64,000 bases of DNA from Agrypnia vestita (GCA_016648135.1 JADDOH010002586.1:124001-188000); one strand, 5' to 3'. Numbered from the stretch's first letter, positions 32,100 to 44,309 are shown. Made by a program: numbers and translations. Notes: a model not told the origin generated them from the sequence alone.

Positions 32100-33530
32100 C
32101 AGATAAATTTGTTTACTATGAAAAATGTTGAGATCATTCAATTTAAAAAAATTACAAATGTATTTTATTAAACATTCATAAACAGTACGGCAGTATTCTT
32201 AGATTCTAAGAGGCGAGGAGAGTGGTGTACCCAGCATCCCTGATCTGCATGAGAATAGCAGAGCGGTGCATGACAATAGAATACATTATATCTTTTTTAT
32301 CCCGACTTGTAAAACTCGACGCGGAAATGAAACACAATGGCCGCGAGGTCCTGACATAACCCTTTCGCTTTTTTGTATGCAAGAGTGAACCGAGAAATAA
32401 TAATATGTGATCTAATTTCAATAATTTAATGGCTGCCGGAAGGGATGTCACGTTTTGGCGGTTAAACTGCAGACTGAGGGATTTTTATTTCAGTTCTGAT
32501 TCGGTGACGAGTGCGTCAATTGAATTTTGACGCGCCAAGGGAATCCATCTTATATTATACCAGTTATAGTGCGTATTTTATCAACAGCAACAACATCGTG
32601 ACAAGTGCTTTAACAGTCTTTTTATTCCCTTTAAATGTGACTTACTTAGTTTTTTATGTCGTCAAAGGCATGTATGTAGGTAAGAGAAGCGATCTTATAC
32701 TAAACTAGTTATCGTGCGTATTTGTTAATAGCAACAATATCGTGATAAGTGAATTACAAACTTTTTATTCTCTTGTAAATGTAACTAATTTAATTTTTTA
32801 TATCGTCAAAAGCATGTATATAGTAGGTAAATAACTTAATTAAATAAATAAACATAAAATATAAACTAAACATTTTTATTTACATATTACGTAAGCAGAC
32901 GTGTACCCGAGTTTGTGAAACTGAATGATTTATTATTGAGTAAGTAAGTAAAATATAGGCTTATTACTAATTATTACTTAACTTGCTATAACCTGACAAA
33001 TTTATTTTTCTGCCGCCAGTTATGGCTGTGAGGACAGCGCTGTCTAGAGTAGCGTAGCGTCTTGATAACGTTAATGATTGACATTATTATATAGAGAAGT
33101 ATACTTTTTTTGCTTCTTTTACCTTATTATTATTTAAGCCATTTGGTAGGATTATTGGAGAACATTCTTACTAAAGAATTTTATATTTTGATTAATGAGT
33201 AATACCATACTGACATACGATTAAAGACATCTGCGACATAGTTATGTATACACTTGTTAGTTTTAATTTTTATTAATCTGAAATATTAAAAAAAAATATC
33301 TAATGAAGAGTATAATTTATTAAAAGGACATAGACAATGTTTTCATTTTATTTAAAAACAATTTTAAAACCATACTAAATTTGAAAACGGAATGAAAACG
33401 GAACAGCTGTTGGATTCTAGGTAGTTACGGACGGACAACGAAATTATTATTGGGATTAAATAACATTCTAGCTATAACCCGCCAAAAATGACGTACTTTT
33501 ACATGTTTCAATTTGAGTTTTATTATATTA
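32100..33530. other. No gene recognised; partial internal duplication
   Basis: TTATATTATACCAGTTATAGTGCGTATTTTATCAACAGCAACAACATCGTGACAAGTG-type sequence at 32552 recurs in similar form at 32694 (CTTATACTAAACTAGTTATCG, then AGCAACAATATCGTGATAAGTG), a tandem duplication about 142 bp apart. The rest is AT-rich and unassigned. A TTCTAGCTATAACCCGCC piece near 33468 belongs to the SINE-A associated repeat. Confidence 0.5.
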
Positions 33531-33534
33531 TTAT

Positions 33535-33705
33535 AAGTGGCTTGTTGGTGTAGTGGTTATCACTCTCGCCTAGTGATTCAGCGTCCCATTCCAGGATACC
33601 AGCACGTTAGTCCTATTTTCATAGCACAAGCGTTGAGCTCATTTTGGAAATAGTAAGAATATTGATTCTACACGTATCACCTACGTGAACTATTTTTTTA
33701 TAAAA
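33535..33705 (+). repeat. SINE-B copy with the clearest tRNA-like head
   Basis: GCTTGTTGGTGTAGTGGTTATCACTCTCGCC resembles the 5' half of a tRNA (A box TGGTGTAGTGG) and is followed by CATTCCAGGATACCAGCACG. The tail TTGATTCTACACGTATCACC follows. Other copies: 14636-14797, 18340-18680. Confidence 0.65.
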
Positions 33706-34014
33706 AATAGTAGTTTTAATGATAAAAGTACTAATTATAATTTATAGCAGCATATAAATCAAAACGCATACCTAATTTTTCTTATATATTATATATATAT
33801 AATATATATATTTATATTTATTTTTTTTCTTCTTGAAAAGTTTATTGTTTTCTTAATTCTCTTAATATATAAAAATAATTCGATTTAAAGAGGTCATTAG
33901 GTACATATTAATTATACGTATATAGATATGTACAAGTAGGTAACTACAAGTATATTTCCTAACTATAAAAAAGTATAATTTGATTATTGTTTTCTATTCA
34001 TTGAGAGAATGTTT

Positions 34015-34086
34015 GTGTGTTTAATCTGGAACACATATCTTTATTAAGATGTGTGTTCAATCTGGAACACATGCCTTTATTAAGAT
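34015..34086 (+). repeat. 36-bp tandem duplication
   Basis: GTGTGTTTAATCTGGAACAC, ATATCTTTATTAAGAT is repeated immediately with three changes, units starting at 34015 and 34051. Confidence 0.8.
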
Positions 34087-34089
34087 AGA

Positions 34090-35090
34090 ATGTGACAATG
34101 TTTCAATGATCCACCGATTGATAGGAATGTCTATCTCTTGATCGATCATATTAAATTATATTTTGATTTCTTCTATCCATCAAGGGTAGGTTGTCATTAT
34201 TTAAGAAAAGGAGTTCCACACAGTCATCTCAACAGAGACGGAGAGATGAAGTTATATGGAACTTGTCATGCGAAAGTTATAGCTTCGATTACACGAGGTT
34301 CCACTACCCTTCCGCGGGGGGTGGAAACGCGGCGGCCATTTTGTAAGCCGTAAACCTACCCCCTTTGATATAATATCCAATAACCGATACACCCCCTCTC
34401 GTGTGTACACTGTGCAATATCCATTTTGCCTATTTCAATATTTATCCAAATTCCACGCTAGAGAAAGGTTTCGGCGACCGTGGGGGAGGGCTTTTGATAT
34501 ATTATTCACCCAACTACCCCTTGTAGTGGAAACAGGACTTTGTTCTCTATTTTGGGAATTATTTAATTTTTTTAAATAATTTTGTGTCAAAACATGAAAA
34601 ATGTTATGCTTGCAATTGCTAGAATTTAAAAAAAACCTTATCATTTGACTTCATAAATTCTTTACAAAATATTTTTAGTTTTAATATATTAAATGTTGAA
34701 TATGATAATCAAATTATATTAAATACACGAGAGCGGAAAAAGCTAGATAAAATATTTGAAATGTAAAAGATATATTATTATATACCTACAAGATACTATA
34801 CATAGAATATATCTTAGGTTTGCATTTCTGATATTTTTAATTGCCTTATCATACTAAATGTATACCTACCTATTGCACAACATTTTATAATTTAATTTAT
34901 TTTGACAAAAATAAATTTTGCTAAAGGTACACGGCGAACAAAGGCCAAATAGCTTTAAAATTGACGTTTGCCACATTTGTAGAAATATGTACAAATTAAA
35001 TTAATTAATTAAGATAAATTAGAGAGATAAGATAAATTAGAGAAGAAGAACAGAGACGAAATTATTTATATGAGAAACGTGTAAAAAATA
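34090..35090. other. No gene recognised
   Basis: AT-rich, with a higher-GC patch at 34280-34520. Two short open frames there on opposite strands have no domain. Confidence 0.4.
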
Positions 35091-35099
35091 TGTCTCCCA

Positions 35100-35170
35100 A
35101 ATCCAAAATCTATTAAATGTGTTCTCAGAACATACCTACATATAAAATATTGTAAAAAAATTATATAATT
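35100..35170 (+). repeat. Family Z terminal fragment
   Basis: GTGTTCTCAGAACATACCTACATATAAAATATTGT matches 42563-42600. A stand-alone end fragment. A similar piece occurs at 61830-61865. Confidence 0.5.
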
Positions 35171-35841
35171 GATTTATTAGTACACTGTGTTAACCATTTA
35201 GTTAATAATTTATCCCTATGTCGACTATATTTCAAAAGATTTTCAGTGTCTTCTTCATATCTCCTTGTATGAAAGCGCCATGAATTTGTGTCCTAAACGG
35301 TCTTCTGACTTATGTGAACACCTTCAGATGTGTGACCATCAAGTTGTTTAAGATCTTCTTCATTGTCTGCTATCTATCTTTTTAAATACACTTTTGACAA
35401 TACGTTCATCTGCTCTCTTCATTTCGTGATCATACAATCTCAGCCTGGCTTCTCCATCTTCTTGTGATCCGCGCAGCCTTAAAACCACCCCTAACCCCTA
35501 ACCCTCTAAAATAAACGTAGCTTCACAAGTAAAATTTGATTTCATAAATATTAATTTGGTTGGTCGTGCTTCTTTTGCGATGACGCAGAACGTAACAAAA
35601 TATTTGATTAACTGGTCAAAGTACGGACCGACCCTATATACCTACTAAAAAATAAAAAGACTCCGAAGGTCAATAAATTGACCTTTTCATTTCATCGAGG
35701 TCAGAATATTCGTCCTCATTCTTACCTTGACGTACTAACGACCAAACTGGTTAGGATATTGCGAGCACGCGACGCGACAGAGGTGAAATCAAATATTTTC
35801 ACGACAATCTTGAGTTTGACCTGAAACGAAAATGATTTAAA

Positions 35842-35919
35842 ATAAGTATTCTTTTATTTAACTGTAACTGGTTGCGGATATTTTATACGAACCGTATATT
35901 TTTCCGAGAAACGAGTAAT
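35842..35919. repeat. Dispersed repeat, inverted partner of 140-214
   Basis: Contains TAACTGGTTGCGGATATTTT and ATACGAACCGT, reverse complement of the block near the left window edge. Confidence 0.6.
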
Positions 35920-36211
35920 CTTTTATTAAATAAAAATTCTCTTACTTATAATAAAAATGTTCTTTCATATAATAAAAATCCCGGGGATACTATAAAAAAT
36001 ACACTTATACTTTTAACAGAAAATGAAATATTAAAAATTTGAATAAATTATTTGATTTTTTCATGTTTTACGTCTGTATATTATTATTATTGCATTGTTA
36101 GTGCGTTTCAAATATTATTTGAATATTTCAACCTGTATCTGAGTATGCCATTAAATAATTTTAATCTACTGCTAATCATATTACCACTATGACGAGTATT
36201 GTAATATAATA

Positions 36212-37496
36212 TTAGGTCCTTACATATGAAATTGGCGTTTAGTATGGCAGGAACATAAAGCCGATTTTTTTTATTATAATATATTTATTTAATCAAAGTA
36301 TGTACCATTGCTATCTATGCACTTTTGCCATCTCATAGGTAGTTCATCGATCCCTTTACTAAAAAAACCATTCGGACGGGAATCAATAAAATCTTTGAAG
36401 GCGGTTTGGACTGCCCCATCGGAGTTGAATTTTTTCCTTTGCAAGAAGTTATCCAAATTTCGAAAAAAATGGTAATCTGTTGGGGCAAGGTCCGGAGAGT
36501 ACGGTGGATGTCTTAGACATTCCAATTGAAGCTCCTCTAATTTGGTAGCCGTCTGTTGTGCAGTGTGTGGTCTAGCGTTATCATGAAGCAGCAGTGGCCT
36601 AGAGCGATTAACCAGCCTCGGTTGTTTAGCAGCTAGCTTTTCCATCATGGTTTGCAGTTGCTGACAATAGACATCTGCCGTAATCGTCTGGCCAAATTTA
36701 AGAAAGCTGTAGTGAACGACACCAGCACTAGTCCACCAAACGCTCACAAGTAACTTTTTTGGAGTCAATTTTCGCTTGGGTCATGGTTTGGCTGGTTCGG
36801 CAGGGTTCAGCCATTGCGATGAGCGCTTCCGATTATCGTACAGGATCCACTTTTCATCACAGGTAATGATTCGATTTAAAATCCCTTCATTATTGTGCCG
36901 GTTGAGTAATGCAACGCAGCAGTCAACGCGCGTTTGTTGATTTGCTTCACTCAATTCGTGAGGTACCCACCTTTCAAGCTTTTTCACCTTACCAATTTGC
37001 TTCAAGTGGATTAAAACAGTTTTATCACTAACACCGCAGCCTGCAGCTAACTCGGATGTGGTTTGCGATGGATCCGCTTCCACAATAGCCTTCAATTCTT
37101 CATTATCAACTTTGGTCTCCGGCCGTCCACGGGGCTTGTTCTGCAGGTCGAAATTTCCAGAACGAAAACGTTGGAACCAAAAACGCACTGTGTTTTCTTT
37201 TGCGGCACCGTCGCCATACACATCATTAATCCTTCGAGCCGTTTCTGCAGCACTGGTGCCACGGTGGAACTCGTACTCGTAAATAACGCGATATTTCAAG
37301 TTTTTCATTTTGTAAACTGAGTGACGCAAAGAAAAAAACAATTAAGGAAAAAACAAATGAATTATAATTTTCAAAACACAAATACATGAGTAAATAGCTG
37401 TATAAATTTGGATTTGGAATTCCTAACCAAAGAGAAGATATTTGAGATCAAATTTGCCAGCACGGCAAAACGCCAATTTCATATGTAAGGACCTAA
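36212..37496 (-). mobile_element. Mariner element, copy 2 (1285 bp)
   Basis: Same 29-base terminal inverted repeats as copy 1, flanked by TA (36210-36211 and 37497-37498). It inserted in AT-rich DNA directly beside a family Z copy (37540-37960). Differences from copy 1 are scattered single bases. Confidence 0.95.
36289..37308 (-). pseudogene. Mariner transposase, copy 2, premature stop at codon 176
   Basis: The frame from the ATG at 37308 would give about 339 residues. It passes the helix-turn-helix pair, WVPHEL and the first catalytic aspartate (D151 in TCDEKW), then meets TGA at 36781-36783 where copy 1 has TGC. The frame continues in register to the second and third catalytic aspartates (D243 in HDNARPH and D278 in APTDYHFF; 34 residues between them, the mariner spacing) and ends at the usual TAA. 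Apart from that one codon nothing looks broken. Mariner transposases cut at both inverted repeats and reinsert at TA. As read, the product lacks two catalytic residues. Confidence 0.93.
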
Positions 37497-37539
37497 TATT
37501 TACTTTTGGTATGAAAATGTGTTTGGTCATGTCCACAAA

Positions 37540-37960
37540 TTATATTTTTTCTTAATTAAGATAAGTTATAGAAGTCTCGCAGACTATATAGAAAACGTGT
37601 ATGGAATTCTTTATAGGATGGCCCTGGGCTTGTGACCTGTATGAGCTGGCTTAAGTGATCACTACACACAATGCAACGTTCACCGATTCCATCGTAAGGT
37701 CATCCATATATTATAAAAAAAATGTAAAGTTGTAGGTATGTTCTAAATCAGTTTCTTTCATATAATCGAATTCCATTACACGGTATACATAGATATCACA
37801 GTTGGTAATGATACCTAAATATATATTTTTAAAATGGAATATTAAGCAATATTATTTGTATTGTATCCAATTTATTAAACGTATTCACTAGAATACGCCT
37901 GAAAATAATTATGTAAAAAAATTAATACCTTTTATTTTTTTCAATAAAACTCGTACATAT
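37540..37960 (-). mobile_element. Repeat family Z, copy C (uninterrupted)
   Basis: On the minus strand: TTTTCAGGCGTATTCTAGTG, AATACGTTTAATAAATTGG, GAAACTGATTTAGAACATAC, CAGCTCATACAGGTCACAAG, and an end GAGACTTCTATAACTTATCT. It is the cleanest copy because no LINE interrupts it, and confirms the reconstruction of copy B. The final block mirrors the GTCTC-containing start of the 43.13-kb copy, so terminal inverted repeats are likely. Confidence 0.6.
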
Positions 37961-37999
37961 GTGTTTGAGTAATAATACTCGTGTTTTATGTGTGTCATA

Positions 38000-38400
38000 T
38001 TGTATAACAATATGAAATAATCAAAATATTCCTTTCATTTCATCACGCAAACAATTGCAGTTATCGCTAAAATAAGATAAAATATTTGATTAATTTTTAT
38101 ATTTTTAGAATTACATTGTATTTACTTGGTTTTTAATGCTTTCATAAGGTAAAAAGTGTCCCGCAAAAATTGAATAAGAAGAATTTTATATGTCTAAACA
38201 ATACCGATATTAACATACTCGTAAAATTTATAAAATAATTTATGAAAACATAATAATTTATAAAATAAAATATCTTTAATTACCAATGTTTGAAACACAA
38301 AATTACCTATATAAAAAAATTTAACTTCACATTTTCCAAGATTTAAAAAAAATATTATTCATAATATATTTTGGGCATCGGGCAACGATACATCTTGCAG
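38000..38400. other. No gene recognised; AT-rich
   Basis: Very AT-rich; nothing supported. Confidence 0.4.
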
Positions 38401-38419
38401 CACTTACTGTAGGTATATA

Positions 38420-38910
38420 TAATATTTAGGTAGCGTAGGTCGGAATGACCCTGCACGGTCTATTAGCGCCGGCCCACGGTGACCTTTTGTGACCAGAAAT
38501 GTGTCCACCCCTTTTCGCCGTATAAACAGAACATAATTCTTCCTAACAATTCTCGGCTAGTTCCGCTGACCCTTCGCCAAGTTATGGTCAAATATTGTGG
38601 TCCGCCGCGCCCTGATCAACCGTGCCATACATCGTCCTCTCAAACTGCCGTCATTTTGGCCGGGGACTTCGGGTCGACCTTTTTTGGGTCCTCCGCGTGC
38701 CCAAATTTCAGGTCGATTTTTTAAATAGAGAACATATAAAAATGTAATTTTTTTTTTTCAAAAGAGTGGACGCACAGCGGTCCATTGTACCCTTTGTCGG
38801 GCGCGTACTTAAAGTTGCCGGTCATTTTCGCGTCAATGTTTATACGAAATTGCGAAATAATTTCGGGCATTTCTGAAGTGGCGCGCGGGCCGTAATTCTT
38901 TGATCGTTTT
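38420..38910. other. GC-rich unique region, no gene recognised
   Basis: Moderately GC-rich sequence without repeat partners. One open frame at 38479 lacks a domain. Contains ACCTTTTTTGGGTCCTCCG and CGTACTTAAAGTTGCCGG. Candidate conserved noncoding DNA. Confidence 0.35.
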
Positions 38911-39184
38911 CAGGCGGAATTTTATTGAAATGTTTTCAATTTTTAATTGAAAATTGCCCACGGACTTTTGAATGACTTAATATTATTGCAAATCAGCGAA
39001 GTGAACCAGTTTTGGGATGATACAATTGACAAAATACATTTTGTAACAAATCTAACAACGTAAGTTGTGTAAACACTTTCTTCACCTGTAAAATTTTGCA
39101 AATATAAAAAAAGTATTTTATTTTAATAAAAATAGACGAATTACGGAATGATAAATATAAAAATAGAACAGAATTAAACATAAT

Positions 39185-39335
39185 AATCTCGATGTTAGTC
39201 CGCGCATCTCTCTATCTGTACCCGAAACTTCGCGTAACGTCCGTAATTTCGTTCAAATTCACGGCTTAAAAAACGGCCGGAAATGTGGCTTGAACCCCGG
39301 GCCACCAAACCCGAACGGGTTTCAGCTAGTTAATA
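39185..39335 (-). repeat. SINE-A copy, minus strand, 5' end with a perfect 7-bp fold-back
   Basis: Minus strand: GTGGCCCGGGGTTCAAGCCA (B box), CATTTCCGGCCG, TTAAGCCGTGAATTTGAACG, GGACGTTACGCGAAGTTTCG. The B box and downstream blocks match 58330-58520. At its 5' end lies AAACCCG-AA-CGGGTTT followed by CAGCTAGT. This could be a fold-back at a truncated SINE end or a Helitron-style 3' terminus (hairpin then CTAG before T). Confidence 0.6.
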
Positions 39336-39496
39336 ATAATTATTACAGCAACACACAAACAATATGTAAGAAAGAATAGAACCATCTTTTTAGGGATAAA
39401 CCAAATGGGGCAAAAATTGAGAGCACTCGCACAAACAAGCTACTATATACTTCAGTATATCAGAGTTGGCATTAGAACTTCAATATGTACCGCTAG

Positions 39497-39719
39497 CAGG
39501 GGCGTGCGGTGAGAACAAGAAGCGTGACTTTTATTTAAACACATATTTGTAGAAAAAATAGAAATTAAATATTTATCTGGTATTATGAAATATTATGATC
39601 TGAAAAAAAAGAAAATTATTGTGATTGAAATATTACGATATACATTTTTAACTTCGATTTCTGTTCAAAATATATGCTTAGGAAAAAGTCATGTTTCTTG
39701 TTCTCACTGCACGCCCCTG
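39497..39719. mobile_element. hAT-type MITE, copy 1 (223 bp)
   Basis: Ends CAGGGGCGTGCGGTGAGAAC and the complement-matched GTTCTCACTGCACGCCCCTG form terminal inverted repeats of about 22 bp. The 8-bp flanks, ACCGCTAG and ACCTCTAA, match at 6 of 8 positions, a decayed hAT-style target duplication. Copy 2 at 44310-44538 has a perfect duplication. No coding. Confidence 0.85.
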
Positions 39720-39729
39720 ACCTCTAAGA

Positions 39730-41520
39730 GTCTTGCTTCCTTTCACAGATTCTTACTCTCAATAATTGCATTCAGAGCATTTATTTATATTTTTTATTTT
39801 ATAAATTGTTTTTATTTTCCCTTTCCCTATGTATTATTCTCTTTTTCTTTTTTAATTTCGAATTGTAAATGTAATATTTGTATAAATATATGATACCCAA
39901 ACGTTATATTTTTATTGTTATATGTTTACCTACATATATATATATATGGCGAACCAAGCGTTGCACATTCAGCCCGGTTACGCTGGAATAAAGTCATTAT
40001 TATAACTATTATATTTATTATTATTATTAATATTACTTTGAGTCCTTACTGAATTAATTGAAAAATTTATTCAAATCAGCATGAGCGTGAACGTGACCAA
40101 AGAGAATGATATAAAAAGAAACTTCCCTGCAGGAAGAAGTCCAAATCCTTTAAATTTATGATATAAGGTTCAATGCAGATTTATATAAAATGCCAAAGAA
40201 AACAAAATAAGAAAGAAAACTCTTACTTTAAAATAAAGCTAAAAAAATATGGATTTTAGAAAGGTTGAAAATAATTGAATATTATTTATTTATATTAAAG
40301 CATATGTTTGCACTTTTTAGAAATAACAATATTAAAAATGGCGATTATTTTGTAAAGTTTATACTTAATCAAGAAACGATGACCAAATTACGGGAGCGTT
40401 TTTCACATAGATATGGCACCCTCCACTTACGGAGCACTTTGAATTCGGGCTTTAATTGGTTGATTGACCCTCGGTCTAAATCGCGTCCGCCAATCATAGC
40501 AGCAGGCCACAGAGTGGACGGAAGATTTTATCTAAAAGTGGAACATTATGTACAAGGGGTGAGATTTTTTTGAATAGTGAATAATAATTGACGGAGGACA
40601 CCTGCGATGCGAAATTTTGTAAACTAAATGAAAAAATGAAACCTTGACATAATAACAACAACAAAAAAATTTACACAAAGTAGTTAGTAGTTATCTTACA
40701 TATCTTCTGCCATTGAATTAAATTATTATTGCATATTATTATCGATACTCAAATCTCATTTAACCTAAATATAATAATTTCATTTAACGACCCGTAACGT
40801 CCGTAATTTGCTGGAATTACAACACAGTAACACGCGAGGGCCGCTCCACCAAATTGCACATTCATGACATTTTTATTTTATTATTTTATTAATAATTAGT
40901 TTTGGGTTTAAGCGAATATAGCCAATTTAAAAAACGAATGGTATTCTGTTCATAAATTTTCAACTTCAATATCCTGCAATTATTATGTCCCGTGATTTTT
41001 CACGAGTATACGGCCAGTTCAGTATATAAGATATGACGTCCATCGTGGAATATTTTTTTATATCAAGTGACAAAGCATTTGAAGTTTTTAGAATTATTTT
41101 ATTACTACGGATTTATTACACACATACAGAATTAAAGGTAAACCAATGTTTACATGGATTCCTTGGATAAAAAAATATATTGGACCTTTGTTATTAAAAA
41201 GTGTGACCGAAGTGTAAACGGGGAGAATTACTTTAATTTTGATTATTAGTATTAGAGAGATTTGTATGTTTTAAATCTACTCTTGATATTGTCATAAAAA
41301 TAGGTACACATACAAAATCGAAATTAAACAAAAAACGTGACTTTGCAAATACATCTAAACCGTTAATTTTGTTTGGTTATAACTAGACGTAGTTGTCCTA
41401 GAATTAATCCCGCTCTTGCGGGTGCCTTAATAATCTTTCCGTAAAAAAATAGCATGCACAAAATTTCTCTAATTTATTATTAAAGCTTAGTCATTTCATT
41501 TTTTCATTTAACGCTTTAAC
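39730..41520. other. No gene recognised
   Basis: AT-rich with (TA)n at 39936-39950. A higher-GC patch at 40380-40560 (open frame at 40265) has no recognised domain. CTTAATAATCTTTCCG near 41428 is unassigned. Confidence 0.4.
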
Positions 41521-41524
41521 AGAG

Positions 41525-41640
41525 TAAATCACATAGATTAATTATTGTGACCTCACCGGGAATCGATCGCGGAACCCTCGGTGTGAGAAGCCAGTGTCAT
41601 GCCCACCGAACTACGAGGGCCGCCTTGCCGCATACACTTA
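41525..41640 (-). repeat. SINE-C copy, minus strand
   Basis: Minus strand: CGTAGTTCGGTGGGCATGAC (A box region), TTCTCACACCGAGGGTTCC, GCGATCGATTCCC (B box), GGTGAGGTCACAATAATT, AATCTATGTGATTTACTC. This uninterrupted copy is the reference for recognising the extra hairpin at 45.88 kb. Confidence 0.7.
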
Positions 41641-42079
41641 TGTTTTCGGAAGAATATCTAAACTGTTAAATTTGTAAGAAAATTTTTCTCTATAAAAAAA
41701 CTTTAAGAATATGTAAATCACTCTAAAAATAATACTTTTAGTAAATAATAAGATATTATTATTAAAAAGTGATTAAAATAATATTATTCTTATGAAAAAA
41801 AATGTATCTTTTTTAAGCGATTCCAGTACTTTTTGTAAGACTTAATGTGTCCTATCAAATACAGTTATTTATTGATCTTTAGCATAACAAAACAACATGT
41901 ATAAATAGCTGATTTCCAATACACAATATTTATGTTGTCTTTATAATATTATGCATACTGATAGAAAAAAATACAGGTATCTTAATTGTTTCGAATTTCT
42001 CCGTGAAGAGGGTGATAGGGTATGTTTTTTGCCTATTTTTTTTCCTTCACAACCCTCACAAGGCACCCCAAAATCGTTT

Positions 42080-42335
42080 ACATCACAGACTATATCACGG
42101 GAAGGACTATAGATGTTCTAGCATAGTGCTATCAAATATTTGAAAGATTACAGATAATGGAACAGACATACGATAAAAATTTGATAATGTGTGGATATTT
42201 TTGCGTTGGATTTGGAAGTGAAAGTGATTACTTAAGTCAGCACATAAAGCTCTTAAGCCCTGGGCTACCCTGTAAAGAATTACATACAAGTTTCTCATAA
42301 ATATTCATCTCTATATGACTTCTATAATTAATCTA
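42080..42335 (+). repeat. Repeat family Z, copy D (partial)
   Basis: ATATCACGGGAAGGACTATAG, ATAATGTGTGGATATTTTTGCG, TCTTAAGCCCTGGGCTACCC, TATGACTTCTATAATTAATC run in the family order (compare 25.32-25.81 kb). Truncated at the left. Confidence 0.5.
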
Positions 42336-42532
42336 CTATCCACATTTTACATGGTTTTATATCAATTATGAGTTAATTTTATAATTACATAGTAAATTGT
42401 TTTATATTTACAGTAGTAGTAGTTCTCACTATAATATTAGCTGCTCATCTCGGCACAGGTCCTCCCTAGGATGAATGGCTCCTTTTCTTGTATCGAGATG
42501 AAGATAAATAAATAAATAATATTAAATAACGG

Positions 42533-43133
42533 TTATCTCCCTGTGGACAAAATACGTGATTATGTTCTCAGAACATATGTACATATAAAAATATTGTTAA
42601 TTGTAATTTAATTGAAAGAACATTACTTCTGTTCACCTGCTTTTAAAAATTCACGTAATTGAAGCGTCACGGCTGTCTGGGTATCTCTGATGGTTCTCGA
42701 TGAAAATTGGGTGCGAAATGTAACAAATTAATACAATGACGTCAGCCATCGACACGACAATTTTCAAAATAATTGACGTGTTTTAAACACCTGCGCTTCT
42801 CCAAATCTCTTTCACATTTTTTGCGCGGTTATTTTTTCAATTTGTTTTTCCACGCCCGTTGAAATGGGTGAATATGTACGTTTTTACATTTAATCGATGC
42901 GAATTAAATTTAATATTCCTACAGTTTGTGAAATAATTTAAAAGTACTTTCTTACGGTTTGGTGTTGAAGCGAGGATCACACGCCCAAGGAGGCAATATT
43001 TGGTATCTAAGATATTGTCAAGGGACGTGAAGGGAAATGCAAACACTAAAACTATTTAAACTTTTGTTTACTACAACCGTATTTTTATATGAAATTATGT
43101 TCTAAGAACACAGTTACTGGATTTGGTCCCCAG
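42533..43133. repeat. Region bounded by inverted copies of the family Z end
   Basis: TGTGGACAAAATACG...TGTTCTCAGAACATATGTACATATAAAAATATTG at the left is matched in reverse at 43065-43133 (TTTTTATATGAAATTATGTTCT, AAGAACACAG, GGATTTGGTCCCCAG). About 600 bp lies between. It may be an element with ~65-bp inverted repeats or two abutting family Z ends. The inner DNA is unassigned. Confidence 0.45.
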
Positions 43134-43641
43134 AATTAAGGAAAAATTATAAAAGTCTCGCAGAGACGAAGCTATTTATAAACGAGAAAAGTGAATGGAA
43201 GTCATATAAATTTCATGAGGTAAAAATTTAAAATATTAATTTTCAGGCGTATTTCAGAAGATATGTTATAATTCGAAAGAATATCATAATAATATAATTA
43301 GTAATAATCATAATAATATATAAGAAAGAATATCAATAAGGAATATTGCTAAAAATAAGTCCACTTTGAAAAATAAAATGTAGAAGTATCATTATCAGTT
43401 AGAAACCTACTAACTTGTTAATGAGAAAAAAATAACAACAGATGTTTCTAGCAGAGACCAGTGCAATATGTGAAATGTTCTTGATGCGAAACATGTATAG
43501 AACTTTCAAAAATTTGATAATTGTGGATGTTCTTACGATGGATTTTTTAAATGTTGCAGCTCATACAGGTTTAAGCCCTGAGCCATCGTATAAGAAACTT
43601 ATAAGAGAGAAGTGTGAGACTTCTACAATTTATCCTTAATT
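43134..43641 (+). mobile_element. Repeat family Z, copy A (508 bp, inverted-repeat ends)
   Basis: Ends AATTAAGGAAAAATTATAAA and its complement-matched partner TACAATTTATCCTTAATT pair at about 23 of 26 positions, through GTCTC. Inside are TTTCAGGCGTATTTCAG, AATTCGAAAGAATATCAT, AATTTGATAATTGTGGATG and CAGCTCATACAGGTTTAAGC. No protein encoded; a 65-codon open frame at 43442 is a by-product. Probably a non-autonomous DNA transposon. Confidence 0.6.
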
Positions 43642-43649
43642 TTATTTAT

Positions 43650-44300
43650 TACACAAAAGGATATTGAACACGGGTTAAATCGAATCCTTTCTTAATTTTA
43701 TCGTCACAAAATGTCTCCAGAATATCACACACTTATTATTGCATTGTTTCTTGATTTACACTAATTAAAGCTATTTCTATCGCTTAGATTACTTTCTAGT
43801 AATTCGCACCTCGGTAAACTTCTCGTCCAGCAGGTTATTATTATAGGATTGATTATTATTATAGGATTAATGGGCACAACAGTACTTTTGAATTATTAAG
43901 AAAAATAAAAAAACCAACATGAACACGACCACTATACGAGAAGAAAATATGAAATAAGATTACCATTCCGAAAGAAAAAAATCACAAACTTCTATAATGT
44001 ATAGTGGTAGGAAATAATATTTGAAACTACCGGGGGATATTAGGGACGAAAACAATATAACGACTTTAAGAAAAAAATTTAAAAATACGTGATACTTACT
44101 TTTGAATAAAAATTTAATTTACTTATATTTAATGCAAAAATGTATATATTAGGAAATGTAAAAATTATTGTTTTACCTTCTTTAATATTAAAAAAATATA
44201 TACATATGTACGTCATTTTTGACGGGTCGACGAGTAAAATTATAATTATTCGTTGTAAGAAGAGATTTCTTTTCCCATTAATCGTTCCCCTCCATTCCAA
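43650..44300. other. No gene recognised; AT-rich
   Basis: Contains a short tandem TTATTATAGGATTGATTATTATAGGATTAATG at 43838. Two overlapping opposite-strand open frames at 44.08-44.34 kb have no domain. Confidence 0.4.
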
Positions 44301-44309
44301 TATCTCAAC

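Noticed and set aside
40265..40573. Open frame of 102 codons with a mixed hydrophobic start
   Set aside because: No recognisable motif, no splice sites in register, and AT-rich first half.
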